64,000 nt of DNA, from assembly GCA_018242525.1 (NCBI GenBank), contig JAFEBS010000009.1, positions 20,283-84,282 of the forward strand, read 5' to 3'. The first letter of the stretch is position 1, and each line of letters opens with the position of its first letter. Source of the stretch: Planctomycetota bacterium. Its GTDB lineage: Bacteria; Planctomycetota; Planctomycetia; Planctomycetales; Planctomycetaceae. A program made the position numbers and the translations under genes. Positions 1-9,935 of this stretch are shown here, piece by piece. The notes beneath the pieces were generated by a model, which was not told the DNA's origin, searched no databases, and saw only the letters and a program-made list of their open reading frames with translations.

Positions 1-1497
1 ATGGGGACCGCCCGGCTGACGGCGGGCTTCGATTGCATTTACGTGCCGCAAGAACCGATCCTCGATCCCGCTCATACGGTGATGGACGAGTTAAACGATG
101 CGGTGGCCGCCAAGCGCGCCCTGCTGGCGCGGTACGACGAAATCAACAACAAGTTTGCCGACGAAATGTCCCCCGAAGAGATGGAAAAGCTGATCGAGGA
201 ACAGGGCAAAGTTCAAGAACAGATCGATCATCAGAACCTGTGGGACCTGGATCGCGAATTGGAAATCGCCGCCGATGCCATGCGACTGCCGCCACTGGAT
301 GCGGTCATCGGCCCGCTGTCCGGCGGTGAAAAACGCCGGGTGGCTCTGTGCAAAGCACTGCTGCAACAGCCCGACATGCTGTTGCTGGACGAACCGACCA
401 ACCATCTGGACGCCGAATCGGTCGCCTGGCTGGAGCGGCACCTGCACGACTACAAGGGAACGGTCGTGGCCGTCACGCACGATCGGTATTTCCTGGACAA
501 CAGTTGCCAGTGGATCCTGGAACTGGATCAGGGGCGGGGCATTCCCTGGCAGGGGAATTACTCGTCCTGGCTGGAGCAGAAGCAGGAACGCTTGCGCAAG
601 GAAGAAAAGGCCGCGTCCCTGCGTCAGAAGACACTGGAACGCGAACTGGAATGGGTCCGCAGTTCTCCCAAGGCCCGCCAGGCCAAGAGCAAGGCGCGAC
701 TGCAGGCCTACGAAAAGCTCGTGGCCGAGGAGCAGGATTCGCGCGAAGAAACGATCGAATTGCGGATCCCGCCAGGACCCCGCCTGGGCGACACTGTCGT
801 GGTTTTCGACAATGTGGCAAAAGCATTTGGTGACAACCTGCTGTTTGACAAATTGACGTTCCGCCTGCCTCCGGCCGGGATCGTCGGAGTCATCGGGCCG
901 AACGGTGCCGGTAAGACGACAATGTTCAAATTGATCATGGGAATCGAGAAGCCGGACGCAGGGACGGTCACGGTCGGTGAAACGGTCAAGGTGGCATACG
1001 TCGAACAGAACCGCGAATCGCTGGATGGCGAGAAATCGGTCTACGACAACATCTCGGGCGGGAACGACAACCTGCTGTATGGCAATGTGCGGATCAACAG
1101 CCGGGCGTACTGCGGAAAGTTCAACTTCAAGGGGTCTGACCAGCAAAAGCCCGTCAAATTCCTGTCGGGTGGGGAACGGAATCGGCTGCTGCTCGCCAAG
1201 ACTCTAACGGTCGGCGGCAACCTGCTGCTGCTGGACGAACCAACCAACGACCTGGATATCGACACGCTACGATCACTGGAAGACGGGTTGCTCAGCTTCA
1301 GCGGTTGCGCCGTGGTGATCAGCCACGACCGCTGGTTCCTGGACCGGGTCGCCACACACATCCTGGCCTTTGAAGGGGACAGCGAAGTCTTCTGGCATGA
1401 AGGAAACTTCGAGAGCTATGAACTGGTCCGCAAGCAACGCCTGGGTGCCGATGCGGATCAACCGCATCGCATCAAGTATAAGCCGCTGGTGAAGTAG
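1..1497 (+). CDS. ettA: Energy-dependent translational throttle protein EttA (ABC-F), 5' end cut off by the window
   Basis: ABC-F ATPase with two nucleotide-binding domains. The family binds the ribosomal E site and gates entry into elongation according to the ATP/ADP ratio. Visible are signature [12 protein letters not shown] and Walker [16 protein letters not shown] of domain 1, the basic inter-domain linker (around residues 180-250), Walker [10 protein letters not shown] of domain 2, then [13 protein letters not shown] and [12 protein letters not shown]. The C-terminus ([16 protein letters not shown]) and the stretch [13 protein letters not shown] align well with E. coli EttA as I recall it, which separates it from Uup. 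The first Walker A is missing because the window starts inside the gene; I estimate about 55-60 residues lost. The ATG at base 1 is therefore probably internal. No coiled-coil C-terminal extension as in Uup is present. Confidence 0.93.
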   Translation: MGTARLTAGFDCIYVPQEPILDPAHTVMDELNDAVAAKRALLARYDEINNKFADEMSPEEMEKLIEEQGKVQEQIDHQNLWDLDRELEIAADAMRLPPLDAVIGPLSGGEKRRVALCKALLQQPDMLLLDEPTNHLDAESVAWLERHLHDYKGTVVAVTHDRYFLDNSCQWILELDQGRGIPWQGNYSSWLEQKQERLRKEEKAASLRQKTLERELEWVRSSPKARQAKSKARLQAYEKLVAEEQDSREETIELRIPPGPRLGDTVVVFDNVAKAFGDNLLFDKLTFRLPPAGIVGVIGPNGAGKTTMFKLIMGIEKPDAGTVTVGETVKVAYVEQNRESLDGEKSVYDNISGGNDNLLYGNVRINSRAYCGKFNFKGSDQQKPVKFLSGGERNRLLLAKTLTVGGNLLLLDEPTNDLDIDTLRSLEDGLLSFSGCAVVISHDRWFLDRVATHILAFEGDSEVFWHEGNFESYELVRKQRLGADADQPHRIKYKPLVK

Positions 1498-1571
1498 AAC
1501 ACTGATAGAGCGCGGTGGGCACGCGGCTCGCGTGCGTTCGGATTCGTGACGACATCGCGAAAGGAATTCCC

Positions 1572-3563
1572 ATGCTGACTCGATTTCTGATTGTCGTTGC
1601 CGCCATGGCGATTTCGTATCCCACCCTGGCCGCCGATGCGCCCGTCCGGGTCGTCGTCTGGGACGAACAGCAACCCGCCCAGAAGCAGGTCTATGAGAAC
1701 TTTCTGGGAAACGCGATTGCCGATTACCTGAAATCGCGACCCGGCTTTGTTGTCACCAGCGTCACCTTAAACGATCCGGAACAGGGCCTGTCGAATCAAA
1801 CACTGGACCAGTGCGACGTGTTGGTCTGGTGGGGGCATGTTCGGCACCGCGAGATCAAGTGGGAAACCGGTCAGAAACTGGTGGAGCGGATCAAGCAGGG
1901 AAAGTTGTCGTTGATCGCCCTGCACTCTGCTCACTGGTCGACTCCGTTTATCGAAGCGATGAATGAGCGGTCTGTGATGGATGCGCTGGCCAAATTGACA
2001 CCCGAACAGCGGAAAACGGCCAAGGTCGAAACCGTTCGACCCGCCTACGCTGTTCCCAAACGGGATGCCAAAATCACGCCGTCCTCTGAACTGGTGACCC
2101 AGCCGGACGGATCGCTGTTGCTGAAAGTGACGCTGCCGAATTGCGTCTTCCCGGCCTATCGAGGAGATGGCAAGCCGGGACACATCCAGACGCTGCTGCC
2201 GAACCATCCGATCGCCAAAGGGCTGCCCGCGACATTCGATATTCCGCATACAGAAATGTACGACGAGCATTTTCATGTCCCTGCCCCGGACGAAGTCATC
2301 TTCGAAGAACGCTGGGATGCAGGCGAACACTTTCGCAGCGGTGCGGTCTGGAAGATCGGTCAGGGACGCGTCTTCTACTTTCGCCCCGGTCACGAAACGT
2401 TCGATGTTTTCAAGCAGCCGGAACCGTTGACGATCATCGAAAATGCAGCGCGCTGGCTGGCGGAACAACAGCGGACGCCGGCTGTTTCACGGGGCTACTC
2501 GATTCCCGTGGTGGATCTGGCGGAGGAGACTTCCCGTCAGGTGATCGTGGATCGTGAAGCCGGTCAGTACCTGGGGCATCCAACGACGGTGTTGCTGGAG
2601 GATGGCAAGACCATGCTGTGTGTGTATCCCAAGGGGCACGGACGGGGCCCGATTGTCTACAAACGCAGCCTCGATGCCGGACTGACGTGGTCGGAGCGGA
2701 TCCCGGTTCCCGCCAGTTGGGCGACCTCGAAGGAAACGCCCACGATTCATCGAGTCATCGATGCCGCGGGGAAAAAACGGTTGATTGTCTGGTCTGGTTT
2801 GTATCCGGCCCGGCTGGCCGTGAGTGAAGACGATGGGAAGACCTGGGGTGAGTTGAAGCCGGCCGGAGATTGGGGTGGTATCGTCGTCATGGGATCCGTC
2901 GAGGCTGTGAAAACGGGGCCGGGGCACTATCTGGCACTGTTTCACGACGACGGGCGTTACTTCGCGCAACCGGCCAGTCCCACGAAGCCAGTCACGTTCA
3001 CCCTGTATCAAACAAACTCGACCGACGGCGGATTGACATGGTCCGTTCCGCGGGCGCTGGTCGCCCGCCAGGATGTCCATCTGTGTGAACCCGGACTGAT
3101 TCGCTCACCCGATGGGCAGGAACTGGCCGTGCTGCTCCGCGAAAACTGGCGGCGCAAGAATTCGCATGTCATTTTTTCCCGAGACGAAGGTCAGACCTGG
3201 ACCGACCCACGCGAGTTGCCTGCCGCCCTGACCGGTGATCGTCACGTCGGGAAATACACGCCCGACGGCCGTCTGTTCATTTCTTTTCGCGATACGACGC
3301 TGGAGAGCAAAACCAAGGGTGACTGGGTTGCCTGGGTGGGGACGTATGACGACATCGTCGGTGGTCGTGAAGGAAAGTGTCGGGTGCGGCTGATGAAAAA
3401 CCATAAGGGGGCCGACTGCGCCTATCCCGGTGTGGAAGTTCTGGCGAACGGAACAATCGTCACCACGACGTACGGACACTGGCAGCCGAACGAATCGCCG
3501 TACATTGTCAGTGTCCGACTGAACTTGAAGGATCTGGATCAACGGCTGTCGTCGCAGAAATGA
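1572..3563 (+). CDS. Exported ThuA-like domain / sialidase (BNR repeat) fusion protein
   Basis: 663-residue secreted protein of two halves. Residues 1-22 are a signal peptide (MLTRFLIVVAAMAISYPTLA). Residues ~24-310 resemble the ThuA / glutamine-amidotransferase-like fold (motifs LVWWGHVRH, IALHSAHWSTPF, RVFYFRPGHETFDVF). Residues ~340-640 form a six-bladed sialidase-type propeller with Asp-box motifs (SLDAGLTW, SEDDGKTW, STDGGLTW, SRDEGQTW). The start at 1572 is chosen because an AAGGAA box lies just upstream and the signal peptide begins there; an in-frame start at 1515 would add an unlikely leader. Substrate is unknown; planctomycete relatives are presumed to act on polysaccharides or glycans. 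Both parts are common alone in this phylum, whereas the fusion is less usual. Confidence 0.85.
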   Translation: MLTRFLIVVAAMAISYPTLAADAPVRVVVWDEQQPAQKQVYENFLGNAIADYLKSRPGFVVTSVTLNDPEQGLSNQTLDQCDVLVWWGHVRHREIKWETGQKLVERIKQGKLSLIALHSAHWSTPFIEAMNERSVMDALAKLTPEQRKTAKVETVRPAYAVPKRDAKITPSSELVTQPDGSLLLKVTLPNCVFPAYRGDGKPGHIQTLLPNHPIAKGLPATFDIPHTEMYDEHFHVPAPDEVIFEERWDAGEHFRSGAVWKIGQGRVFYFRPGHETFDVFKQPEPLTIIENAARWLAEQQRTPAVSRGYSIPVVDLAEETSRQVIVDREAGQYLGHPTTVLLEDGKTMLCVYPKGHGRGPIVYKRSLDAGLTWSERIPVPASWATSKETPTIHRVIDAAGKKRLIVWSGLYPARLAVSEDDGKTWGELKPAGDWGGIVVMGSVEAVKTGPGHYLALFHDDGRYFAQPASPTKPVTFTLYQTNSTDGGLTWSVPRALVARQDVHLCEPGLIRSPDGQELAVLLRENWRRKNSHVIFSRDEGQTWTDPRELPAALTGDRHVGKYTPDGRLFISFRDTTLESKTKGDWVAWVGTYDDIVGGREGKCRVRLMKNHKGADCAYPGVEVLANGTIVTTTYGHWQPNESPYIVSVRLNLKDLDQRLSSQK

Positions 3564-3654
3564 CCGAGAGACCGTTCGTTCGAAACTTCACGATGGAATT
3601 CAGCGCCGTCCGGCCCATGGGCGGCAAATCGCGATTCGACTCCGATTGCGTCTT

Positions 3655-5004
3655 TCAGTTCGCTTTGACGATGACAACAGTGCTGTCGTCCTGGATGAGC
3701 TGATTTTCGGCAAATCTCCGCTGGGCATTAAAGACTCCTGCGACGATACGGTCCGGTGGTTCGTGTCGACAAGATCGCACCACTTCGATGAGACGTTGCG
3801 TCCCAAAAAGTTGCTTTTGTGGAGAAAACGATTCGGTGATTCCGTCGCTGTAAAGTATCAGCAGGTCTCCCGGTTCCAACGGGAGTGTGGAAACAGTGTC
3901 GATCTGTTTCTGCGGCACAAGGCCCAGCGGAAAGCCGGTCGACGAAAGCGTGTTGCGGATGTCTCCGTGCGCATTCATGACAAATCCGGCGCAGTGGCCG
4001 GCATTACCATAGGCGAGGGTCCCAGTCACTGGATTGAGGCGCAGCAAGATGGACGTGACGAAGGCACCATCTGCCAGGTCGTTCGCCAGTTCTTGATTAC
4101 AACTGGTCAGAATCTTCCCGGCGTCCACGGAACTTCTGGCAAAGGCACGCACGTACGCGCGCGCCAATGAAGCGATCAGTGCGGCTGCAAGTCCATGGCC
4201 GCTGGCGTCGGCAATTAATACGGCGACCTCTTCTTGACCGCCGACGGTCCAAGGCAGGATGTCGAAGACGTCGCCACCGACTGGAAAACTATTCCGCGAT
4301 GCACCACAGATTTGAAACCTGTCCATGTGGAACTGGCCTCGCGGCAGCAAAGCCCGCTGGATTCGTGCAGCGGCTCGACCTTCCACCTGCTCCCGCCGGA
4401 GAGAATTCTCCAACTGACTTCGGCTGAGGAGTTGTCCGATCTGGCTGCAGAGATCCACAGCGATCTCGCTGATTTCCCGGACCGGTTCGCCTCTTTCGCG
4501 GCTGAAGAGTTCCACCACACCCTGGAATTCGTCGTCCCTGCGGATGGGAAGCACGATTCCGCTCTCTAAGCCCGGTTTGGCGGCGAGTGTAATTCGCGGC
4601 AGGTTGATGACTGTGCTCAGGTCAACGAGCGAAACCGGTATTGGATCGGCCCAGACCAGTCCCGGTAAGCCTCGCCCCTGAGGAAAAGTCTGTTCTCGAG
4701 TGGCTTTCAGGAACTCACGAAGATCGAGCGATGGTGAACTCCATGCTTCGATGCACCGTAAAACCTGAGCCCGTCGATCAAGAGTCCAAATCGCTCCAAA
4801 ATCCCACCCGAGAGAATTGCAGGTCTGTTCCAGCAGGAACCCCGCGACTTCGTTTAGACTCGAAGCCACGGTCAGCGTCCGCAGGAATTCGCGCTGCAGG
4901 TTCAGCAGTGCGTGGATTCGCTCACATTCCGCTGTTTTGTTGATCAGTTGTTCTGCTAACGCCTTCCGAGTTGTTCCCCTTTTGATGTCGTTTGTTCCAT
5001 TCAT
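3655..5004 (-). CDS. GAF domain / SpoIIE-type (RsbU-like) PP2C phosphatase
   Basis: 449-residue cytoplasmic signalling phosphatase. Residues ~38-190 form a GAF sensory domain. A short coiled linker (QLENSLRREQVEGRAAARIQRALLP) leads into a SpoIIE/PP2C phosphatase with the metal-binding motifs VGGDVFD, ADASGHG, GNAGH and YSDGITES. Family members dephosphorylate anti-sigma-factor antagonists in partner-switching cascades, but no antagonist or anti-sigma kinase gene is adjacent, so the target is unknown. Start at 5004 is fixed by a perfect AAGGAGG box 5 nt upstream (5010-5016); a longer in-frame extension to 5139 lacks such a site. The gene is convergent with the ThuA/sialidase gene (91 bp between stops). 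Confidence 0.9.
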   Translation of the reverse strand: MNGTNDIKRGTTRKALAEQLINKTAECERIHALLNLQREFLRTLTVASSLNEVAGFLLEQTCNSLGWDFGAIWTLDRRAQVLRCIEAWSSPSLDLREFLKATREQTFPQGRGLPGLVWADPIPVSLVDLSTVINLPRITLAAKPGLESGIVLPIRRDDEFQGVVELFSRERGEPVREISEIAVDLCSQIGQLLSRSQLENSLRREQVEGRAAARIQRALLPRGQFHMDRFQICGASRNSFPVGGDVFDILPWTVGGQEEVAVLIADASGHGLAAALIASLARAYVRAFARSSVDAGKILTSCNQELANDLADGAFVTSILLRLNPVTGTLAYGNAGHCAGFVMNAHGDIRNTLSSTGFPLGLVPQKQIDTVSTLPLEPGDLLILYSDGITESFSPQKQLFGTQRLIEVVRSCRHEPPDRIVAGVFNAQRRFAENQLIQDDSTVVIVKAN

Positions 5005-5009
5005 CGCGA

Positions 5010-5016
5010 CCTCCTT
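5010..5016 (-). promoter_or_regulatory. Strong Shine-Dalgarno AAGGAGG deciding the start of the SpoIIE-type phosphatase
   Basis: The minus strand reads AAGGAGG-TCGCG-ATG, a 7-base match to the anti-SD with a 5-nt spacer. It rules out the longer in-frame start at 5139. Confidence 0.8.
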
Positions 5017-5255
5017 GCCGGTGGAATCCTTTCTGACCGGCACAATCCTTTGCCCCCCCACTCGGTTAAGTGTCGTGAGCATGGCGGGTTCAACGCGATT
5101 TGGTAGCGTGCTGTGACATGGGCAATTGCCGAATCCCAACTCCCACCGTGACCACGAGTATTACGTTAATGTTATCATGGGAGGAGCGACTCGTATACCG
5201 GCATTGCGTGTCGAAACATCAAATGAACAGATTCACTTCGAGGTTTCCGGTCCAT

Positions 5256-6149
5256 TCACTCCGCTTCCAGTTGCTGTTTGCCCTGCTGCAGATTTTGCAT
5301 CTGATCGTCGGAAAGTTGGGGATATTGCAGGTCGAGTTGGCGGATCTCGTGGGCCAGAATCGAAGCGACCAGGGAGCGGCAGACCCATTTCTTGTCGGCG
5401 GGGATGATGTACCAGGGGGCCTGCTTCGTGCTGGTTTCCCGCAGCAATGTTTCAAACGCGTCCATGTATTCGTCCCAATGCTGTCGTTCCACCAGATCCC
5501 CGGGTTCGAACTTCCATTGCTTGGCGGGGTCGTTGATTCGTTCCAGTTGCCGACGTTTCTGTTCGTCGCGTGACACATTCAGGAAAAACTTGACGATTCG
5601 AGTGCCGTTTCGGGACAGGTGTTTCTCGAAGTCGTTGATGCTTTCGTAGCGGTTCTTCCAGAATTTCTTGCGATCGGGTTCGGCATCGGGAATGCGCTCC
5701 TTCACCACCAGTTCCGGATGGACCTTGACCGTCAGGACTTCTTCGTAGTAGGACCGATTGAAGATGCCGATCTTGCCGCGTTCCGGCAGCGCTTTCACGC
5801 ACCGCCACAGGAAATCGTGATCGAGTTCCTCCTCGGACGGCCGTTTAAAGCTCGTGACATCAACGCCCTGTGGATTCACACCGGACAGGACGTGCTTGAC
5901 CGTTCCATCCTTCCCGGCGGCATCCATGGCCTGCAGGATCACCAGGACCGACCATTTGTCGGACGCGTAAAGCAGACCCTGGGCTTCCGTCAACTCATCG
6001 ATGTTCTTTTCGAGCAGTTCTTCGGCGGCCTGGCGTCGTTCCTCCTGAGAGAGCTTGGCGTCCCCTTCCCACGCGGGGTCGTGATCACGCAGCTTGACCT
6101 TGGTGTCCGGCGGGACGCGAAACTGGTTCAACATGCTTTTGATGTTCAT
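5256..6149 (-). CDS. ppk2: Polyphosphate kinase 2 family protein (PPK2)
   Basis: 297 residues, full length for a single-domain PPK2. It transfers phosphate between polyphosphate and nucleoside mono- or diphosphates in the cytoplasm. The Walker-A-like MDAAGKDGTVKHV (residues 75-87; K80, D81) and the lid motif NRSYYEEVL (131-139) are intact. The sequence style (KHVLSGVNPQG) fits the PPK2-related group assigned to class III (AMP/ADP phosphorylating); that subclass call is inference. Start at 6149 has a distant AAGGA box about 11 nt upstream. It shares its strand with the SpoIIE gene, with a 251-bp gap, so co-transcription is uncertain. Confidence 0.92.
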   Translation of the reverse strand: MNIKSMLNQFRVPPDTKVKLRDHDPAWEGDAKLSQEERRQAAEELLEKNIDELTEAQGLLYASDKWSVLVILQAMDAAGKDGTVKHVLSGVNPQGVDVTSFKRPSEEELDHDFLWRCVKALPERGKIGIFNRSYYEEVLTVKVHPELVVKERIPDAEPDRKKFWKNRYESINDFEKHLSRNGTRIVKFFLNVSRDEQKRRQLERINDPAKQWKFEPGDLVERQHWDEYMDAFETLLRETSTKQAPWYIIPADKKWVCRSLVASILAHEIRQLDLQYPQLSDDQMQNLQQGKQQLEAE

Positions 6150-6373
6150 GACGTCTGGAGTCCTTGAGTAACGTATTTCCGACAGTTGTGTGTTCAGGAC
6201 TTCTCACGGATTGCGGGACCGAAGTCAACGGAAATCAGGAAATGGCGCGTGGAACGGTCCATTTCCCAAATACCGTCGCGCACCGTCGGCCGGGCCGGGA
6301 CCCCTGATTACACCCTAGACATCCGAGAACAAATCCAGGTGAGCCGGGTGCCGTCAGGCCAATGGCACTTACT

Positions 6374-6454
6374 TTGTGAGCCGCACGGCGCTAGCCGCGG
6401 GTTCTTCGGGTGCGATTGAGAACTCACCCGCCGCTAGCGCCGTGCGGCTCACAA
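6374..6454. repeat. Palindromic repeat with 29-bp arms (extragenic)
   Basis: Arms 6374-6402 and 6426-6454 are inverted copies with one mismatch (core GAGCCGCACGGCGCTAGC), around a 23-bp loop. The 26 bases ending at 6381 (GGCCAATGGCACT then ACTTTGTGAGC) recur with one mismatch at the right edge of the window (63975-64000), so this is a dispersed element. It lies in the 473-bp gap upstream of ppk2 and of the M28 gene; apart from this and the fragment at 6512-6534 I see nothing in that gap. Confidence 0.85.
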
Positions 6455-6511
6455 TGCAACCCAAAGCGTCAGCGAGGCATCGCGTTAATTCCCGTCCCGT
6501 CCGATCGACCG

Positions 6512-6534
6512 CCAATTTGAAAAAGGCGATGGCC
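6512..6534. repeat. Terminal fragment of the 137-bp MITE-like repeat
   Basis: These 23 bases (ending AAAAAGGCGATGGCC) are identical to 62622-62644, the right terminal inverted repeat of the element at 62508-62644. Only this end is present, so it is a remnant, about 90 bp upstream of the M28 peptidase start. Confidence 0.75.
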
Positions 6535-6622
6535 CTGCCTCGTCGGCTGTAGTCCCTTCATCTCGACTGTCGGTCCGTCTACAATGGCGGAGACGGAAAA
6601 ACTCACTTCTGCGAGACTTATT

Positions 6623-8623
6623 ATGCTGCGCGTTGGAGCTGTTGTTTGTTGCTCGGTATTGCTGCTCGCCGCCTGGACCGTTCCACTGCGCGGAGAGGCC
6701 ATTGTCGAAGCGAAGGCCCGGTTGCTGGAAGATGTCAAATATCTGGCGTCGGACGAACTGGAAGGGCGCGGAGTTGGATCGAACGGTCTGACCGTCGCGG
6801 CGGGATTCGTCAAAGACCAGTTTCAAAAGGCGGGCCTGGCGGTTGATCGAGTGAACGGTGGAGCCCTGCAGAAGTTTGAGCTGATCACGGGCGCCAAACT
6901 GACTGAACCGAATTCGCTGCAGTTCCTGGGGCCCGACAACGAAACCATCACGCTGAAGCTGGGAGAAGACTACGAAGCCTGCTCGTTCGGCGGGACTGGC
7001 CCCATCGATGCCGAAATCGTCTTCTGCGGGTATGGCGTCGAAGACAAGGACGATGGTTACGATGACTTCGCCGGAATGGATGTGTCAGGCAAGGCAGTGA
7101 TCATCATGCGACGCACGCCGCGCCAGGCCGACATGAAGACGGCCCATTCGATGGCCCGGCACCAGGATCTGCGATCCAAGATGAACCAGGCGCTGGCTCA
7201 CAAGGCGGCTGCTGTTCTGTTCGTCAACGATCCCTATTCCGGCCGCAAAGCGAAGGAGAATCGGCGCACCGAACTGGTGAAGGCGTACGAAAAAGTCGCC
7301 GCGGTCGCCGAGGAATTCGTGGGAATCGATGTCGCAAACGCGGACAAGGCGACGGAAGGCCGCAACAGCCTGACGGCCGCCGTCAATCAGATGAAGTCCG
7401 TTCGCACGGCGGGTGAAAGCGTCAACGATGATGCCCTGATGAAGTTTGGGTATGCCGGACACGGCGACACCAAACCGGTGCCACCGGCGTTTCACATCAC
7501 TCAGAAACTCGCCAACAAGTTGCTCACTGGCCTGAAGACCGATCTGACAAAACTGGAAGCAGCCATCGATGAGGATCTGAAGCCGCGAACCGCACTCGTC
7601 CCGGGCTGGAAAGTTCGCGGCACACTGTCGATGGAAAAGGTGCGGTCGGAAGTCTTCAACGTGATCGGCGTGATTGATGGCGAGGGGCCGCTGGCGGACG
7701 AAACGGTGATCATTGGAGCCCACTATGACCATGTGGGAAGAGGCGGCCAGAATTCGCTGGCTCCAGGATCGACGGATATCCACAACGGAGCGGATGACAA
7801 CGCGTCGGGTACAGTGGCCCTGATGGAGCTGGCACGTCGCTTCGCCAATGACGCAAAAGTCAAGAAGCCCGCGCGCAGGATCGTATTTATCGCATTTACC
7901 GGCGAAGAACTGGGATTGCTTGGGTCGGCTCGTTATTGCCGGGAGCCGATCTTCCCGCTTGATAAAACGGTGGCAATGTTCAACATGGACATGGTCGGAC
8001 GTCTGAAGGACGACAACAAGCTGATCGTCTATGGCACCGGCACCAGCCCCCGCTGGGAACCGGAACTGAAAAAATCCAATGGCGACGACAGCTTCAAACT
8101 GATCTTCAAGCCGGAAGGGTTTGGACCGAGTGATCATTCATCGTTCTATGCGAAGAAGATCCCCGTCCTGCACTTCTTCACCGGCGAACATCCCGATTAT
8201 CACCGCCCAACTGACGATTGGGAAAAGTTGAACATTGAAGGGATCGCGCGAGTGGTGGACCTGATCCAGAAGCTCGTCGCGGACACCGTTGAGACCGCCG
8301 ACCGCCCGGCATACGTTGAAGTGAAGGGAACTGCGCAGCCCACGCGCGGGGGGACGCGTCCGTATTTCGGGTCGATCCCCGAGTTTGGCAATGAAGAGCC
8401 GGGGTACTCCATCAGCGGAGCGGCACCGGGCAGCCCTGCCGACAAGGGGGGACTGAAGGGGGGCGATCGGATCATAAAGTTCGGTGGCAGCCCCATCGCG
8501 AACCTGGACGATTTCGATGCCGCGCTCCGCAAATTCAAGGGTGGGGACGAAGTCGAAGTGATTGTGGTTCGGGACAAAAAGGAAGTGCCGCTAAAGGTGA
8601 CGTTGGAAGCACCGAAGAATTGA
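6623..8623 (+). CDS. Exported M28 family metallopeptidase with PA insert and C-terminal PDZ domain
   Basis: 666 residues. N-terminal signal peptide (~1-26), a PA-type insert (~110-260, with GKAVIIMRR and AAAVLFVND), a M28 zinc aminopeptidase core and a C-terminal PDZ domain (~575-660; GSPADKGGLKGGDRI). Di-zinc ligands are visible in GAHYDHVG, HNGADDNASG, FTGEELGLLG, NMDMVGRL and the final histidine region GEHPDYHRPTDD. It should be a periplasmic or secreted exopeptidase. Start 6623 places the signal peptide first; the in-frame ATG at 6584 adds 13 polar residues. It stands alone on the plus strand, with the SUMF1-fold gene 106 bp downstream. Confidence 0.92.
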   Translation: MLRVGAVVCCSVLLLAAWTVPLRGEAIVEAKARLLEDVKYLASDELEGRGVGSNGLTVAAGFVKDQFQKAGLAVDRVNGGALQKFELITGAKLTEPNSLQFLGPDNETITLKLGEDYEACSFGGTGPIDAEIVFCGYGVEDKDDGYDDFAGMDVSGKAVIIMRRTPRQADMKTAHSMARHQDLRSKMNQALAHKAAAVLFVNDPYSGRKAKENRRTELVKAYEKVAAVAEEFVGIDVANADKATEGRNSLTAAVNQMKSVRTAGESVNDDALMKFGYAGHGDTKPVPPAFHITQKLANKLLTGLKTDLTKLEAAIDEDLKPRTALVPGWKVRGTLSMEKVRSEVFNVIGVIDGEGPLADETVIIGAHYDHVGRGGQNSLAPGSTDIHNGADDNASGTVALMELARRFANDAKVKKPARRIVFIAFTGEELGLLGSARYCREPIFPLDKTVAMFNMDMVGRLKDDNKLIVYGTGTSPRWEPELKKSNGDDSFKLIFKPEGFGPSDHSSFYAKKIPVLHFFTGEHPDYHRPTDDWEKLNIEGIARVVDLIQKLVADTVETADRPAYVEVKGTAQPTRGGTRPYFGSIPEFGNEEPGYSISGAAPGSPADKGGLKGGDRIIKFGGSPIANLDDFDAALRKFKGGDEVEVIVVRDKKEVPLKVTLEAPKN

Positions 8624-8729
8624 CGGTTGCCTCGTCGCTGAACCCCTCGCCGCTGACGAGGACAACGATCACCAGCGCTCTGATCGATGACCGACGACGT
8701 TTCGACAGGAAGAGTTCGAAGGTGATGGC

Positions 8730-9935
8730 ATGCTTCGCCGAATGATGAATCTGTTCAGTCCGATCGGATTCTTGCTGATCGTGTGGTCCACGATTGGTTG
8801 CGGAGGCGGCAAGCCAGCCGCTCCGCCTCCGAACAAGGTGATTCCTGCTGCGGTTCCCGTGGCCAATCTAGCTCCGCCGTCAAATAACGCTCGGCCTGCG
8901 CCGGCACCGCGACCCGTGACTTCAAACGCGCATCAAGCGGCAGCTCCCACGCGTCCGCCGTTGCCACCCGGAACGAATCCGCGATCCGTGTTTGACCTGG
9001 ACGCGACTCCCCAGATGGAAGTCGGTGCCCAGGAGGCCACGGACGGCAATCAATTCGTCGTTGAATCCGGCAAGCCGGGAGTCGACTCCTCCAGAATGGT
9101 GGTGAGTGCGACTGATTCGACTCCGAAGGCAACACCCAGGATTGGATTCAATCTCCCCACCGGATTTGTCCCGCTGCCCGAGTACGGATATTCGGAAGAC
9201 GGACTTCCCCTGCGAATTCGTTGCACGAAGACCAATTCGGTACTGGCGTTGGTCCCGGGCGGGGTGGCCACGGTCGGCACGACGTCCGGCCCCGCCGAAT
9301 GTCAGCCGGAATTGTCCGTGCATATCGATACGTTCTACATGGAATTGTTTGAGACCACCGTGGAACAGTTCGAGGTGCATCGCCAGGAGATGAAAGAAAA
9401 GAAAAAGCCGGTCCCGGTTTTCACAAATCCGACAGCGCCGCCAGGAACGCCGGTGCTGGGAGTTCAATGGGGGGCGGCGCAAGTCTACGCGCGTTGGGCC
9501 GGTATGGAATTGCCGACGGAAGCCGAGTTTGAAAAGGCCGCTCGCGGACCCAACAGCTTGCGGACTCCGTGGGGAGATGGCCGGGCGATCTGGCCAAACA
9601 ATCGCACGCCGGAAACCCTGACCCCTGTGGGTTCGTATTCAGGAGATCTGAGTCCCTATGGGATCTACGATCTGGCGGGGAACGCGCGCGAATGGTGCAA
9701 CGACAACTATTCGGACCACGCCCACAAGGATGCCATCGGACCTGCCGGACAGGTTCCGCACAACTGGCCAGGGCCAAGACGGACCAGCAACATGAACCTG
9801 CGCGTGGTCAAGGGGAACGGCCCCGACTGGTCCGCATGGCACCGCCAGGGACGGGAAATTGGCAAGAGCCAGCCCGATGTCGGCTTCCGCTGTGTCCTGC
9901 GCATCACGCCCCAGGAAGCGAAAGCAGGTGGATGA
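8730..9935 (+). CDS. SUMF1/FGE-sulfatase-fold lipoprotein, probably not catalytic
   Basis: 401 residues. A hydrophobic leader ends in a weak lipobox (STIGC), followed by about 130 Pro/Ala-rich residues and then a formylglycine-generating-enzyme fold from ~165 to the end ([46 protein letters not shown]). True FGE enzymes carry a C-x4-C pair shortly before the final GFRC; here that region reads [11 protein letters not shown] with no cysteine, so maturase activity is unlikely. SUMF1-like domains are very common in planctomycetes with ligand-binding or unknown roles. Start 8730 has an AAGGTG box 6 nt upstream. Confidence 0.85.
   Translation: MLRRMMNLFSPIGFLLIVWSTIGCGGGKPAAPPPNKVIPAAVPVANLAPPSNNARPAPAPRPVTSNAHQAAAPTRPPLPPGTNPRSVFDLDATPQMEVGAQEATDGNQFVVESGKPGVDSSRMVVSATDSTPKATPRIGFNLPTGFVPLPEYGYSEDGLPLRIRCTKTNSVLALVPGGVATVGTTSGPAECQPELSVHIDTFYMELFETTVEQFEVHRQEMKEKKKPVPVFTNPTAPPGTPVLGVQWGAAQVYARWAGMELPTEAEFEKAARGPNSLRTPWGDGRAIWPNNRTPETLTPVGSYSGDLSPYGIYDLAGNAREWCNDNYSDHAHKDAIGPAGQVPHNWPGPRRTSNMNLRVVKGNGPDWSAWHRQGREIGKSQPDVGFRCVLRITPQEAKAGG

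Noticed and set aside
91..1146. Long minus-strand ORF opposite ettA
   Set aside because: Mirror frame of a conserved ABC-F gene; His/Gln/Arg-rich translation with no known motif.
8730..9935. Active formylglycine-generating enzyme
   Set aside because: The C-x4-C catalytic pair is missing; only the fold is supported.
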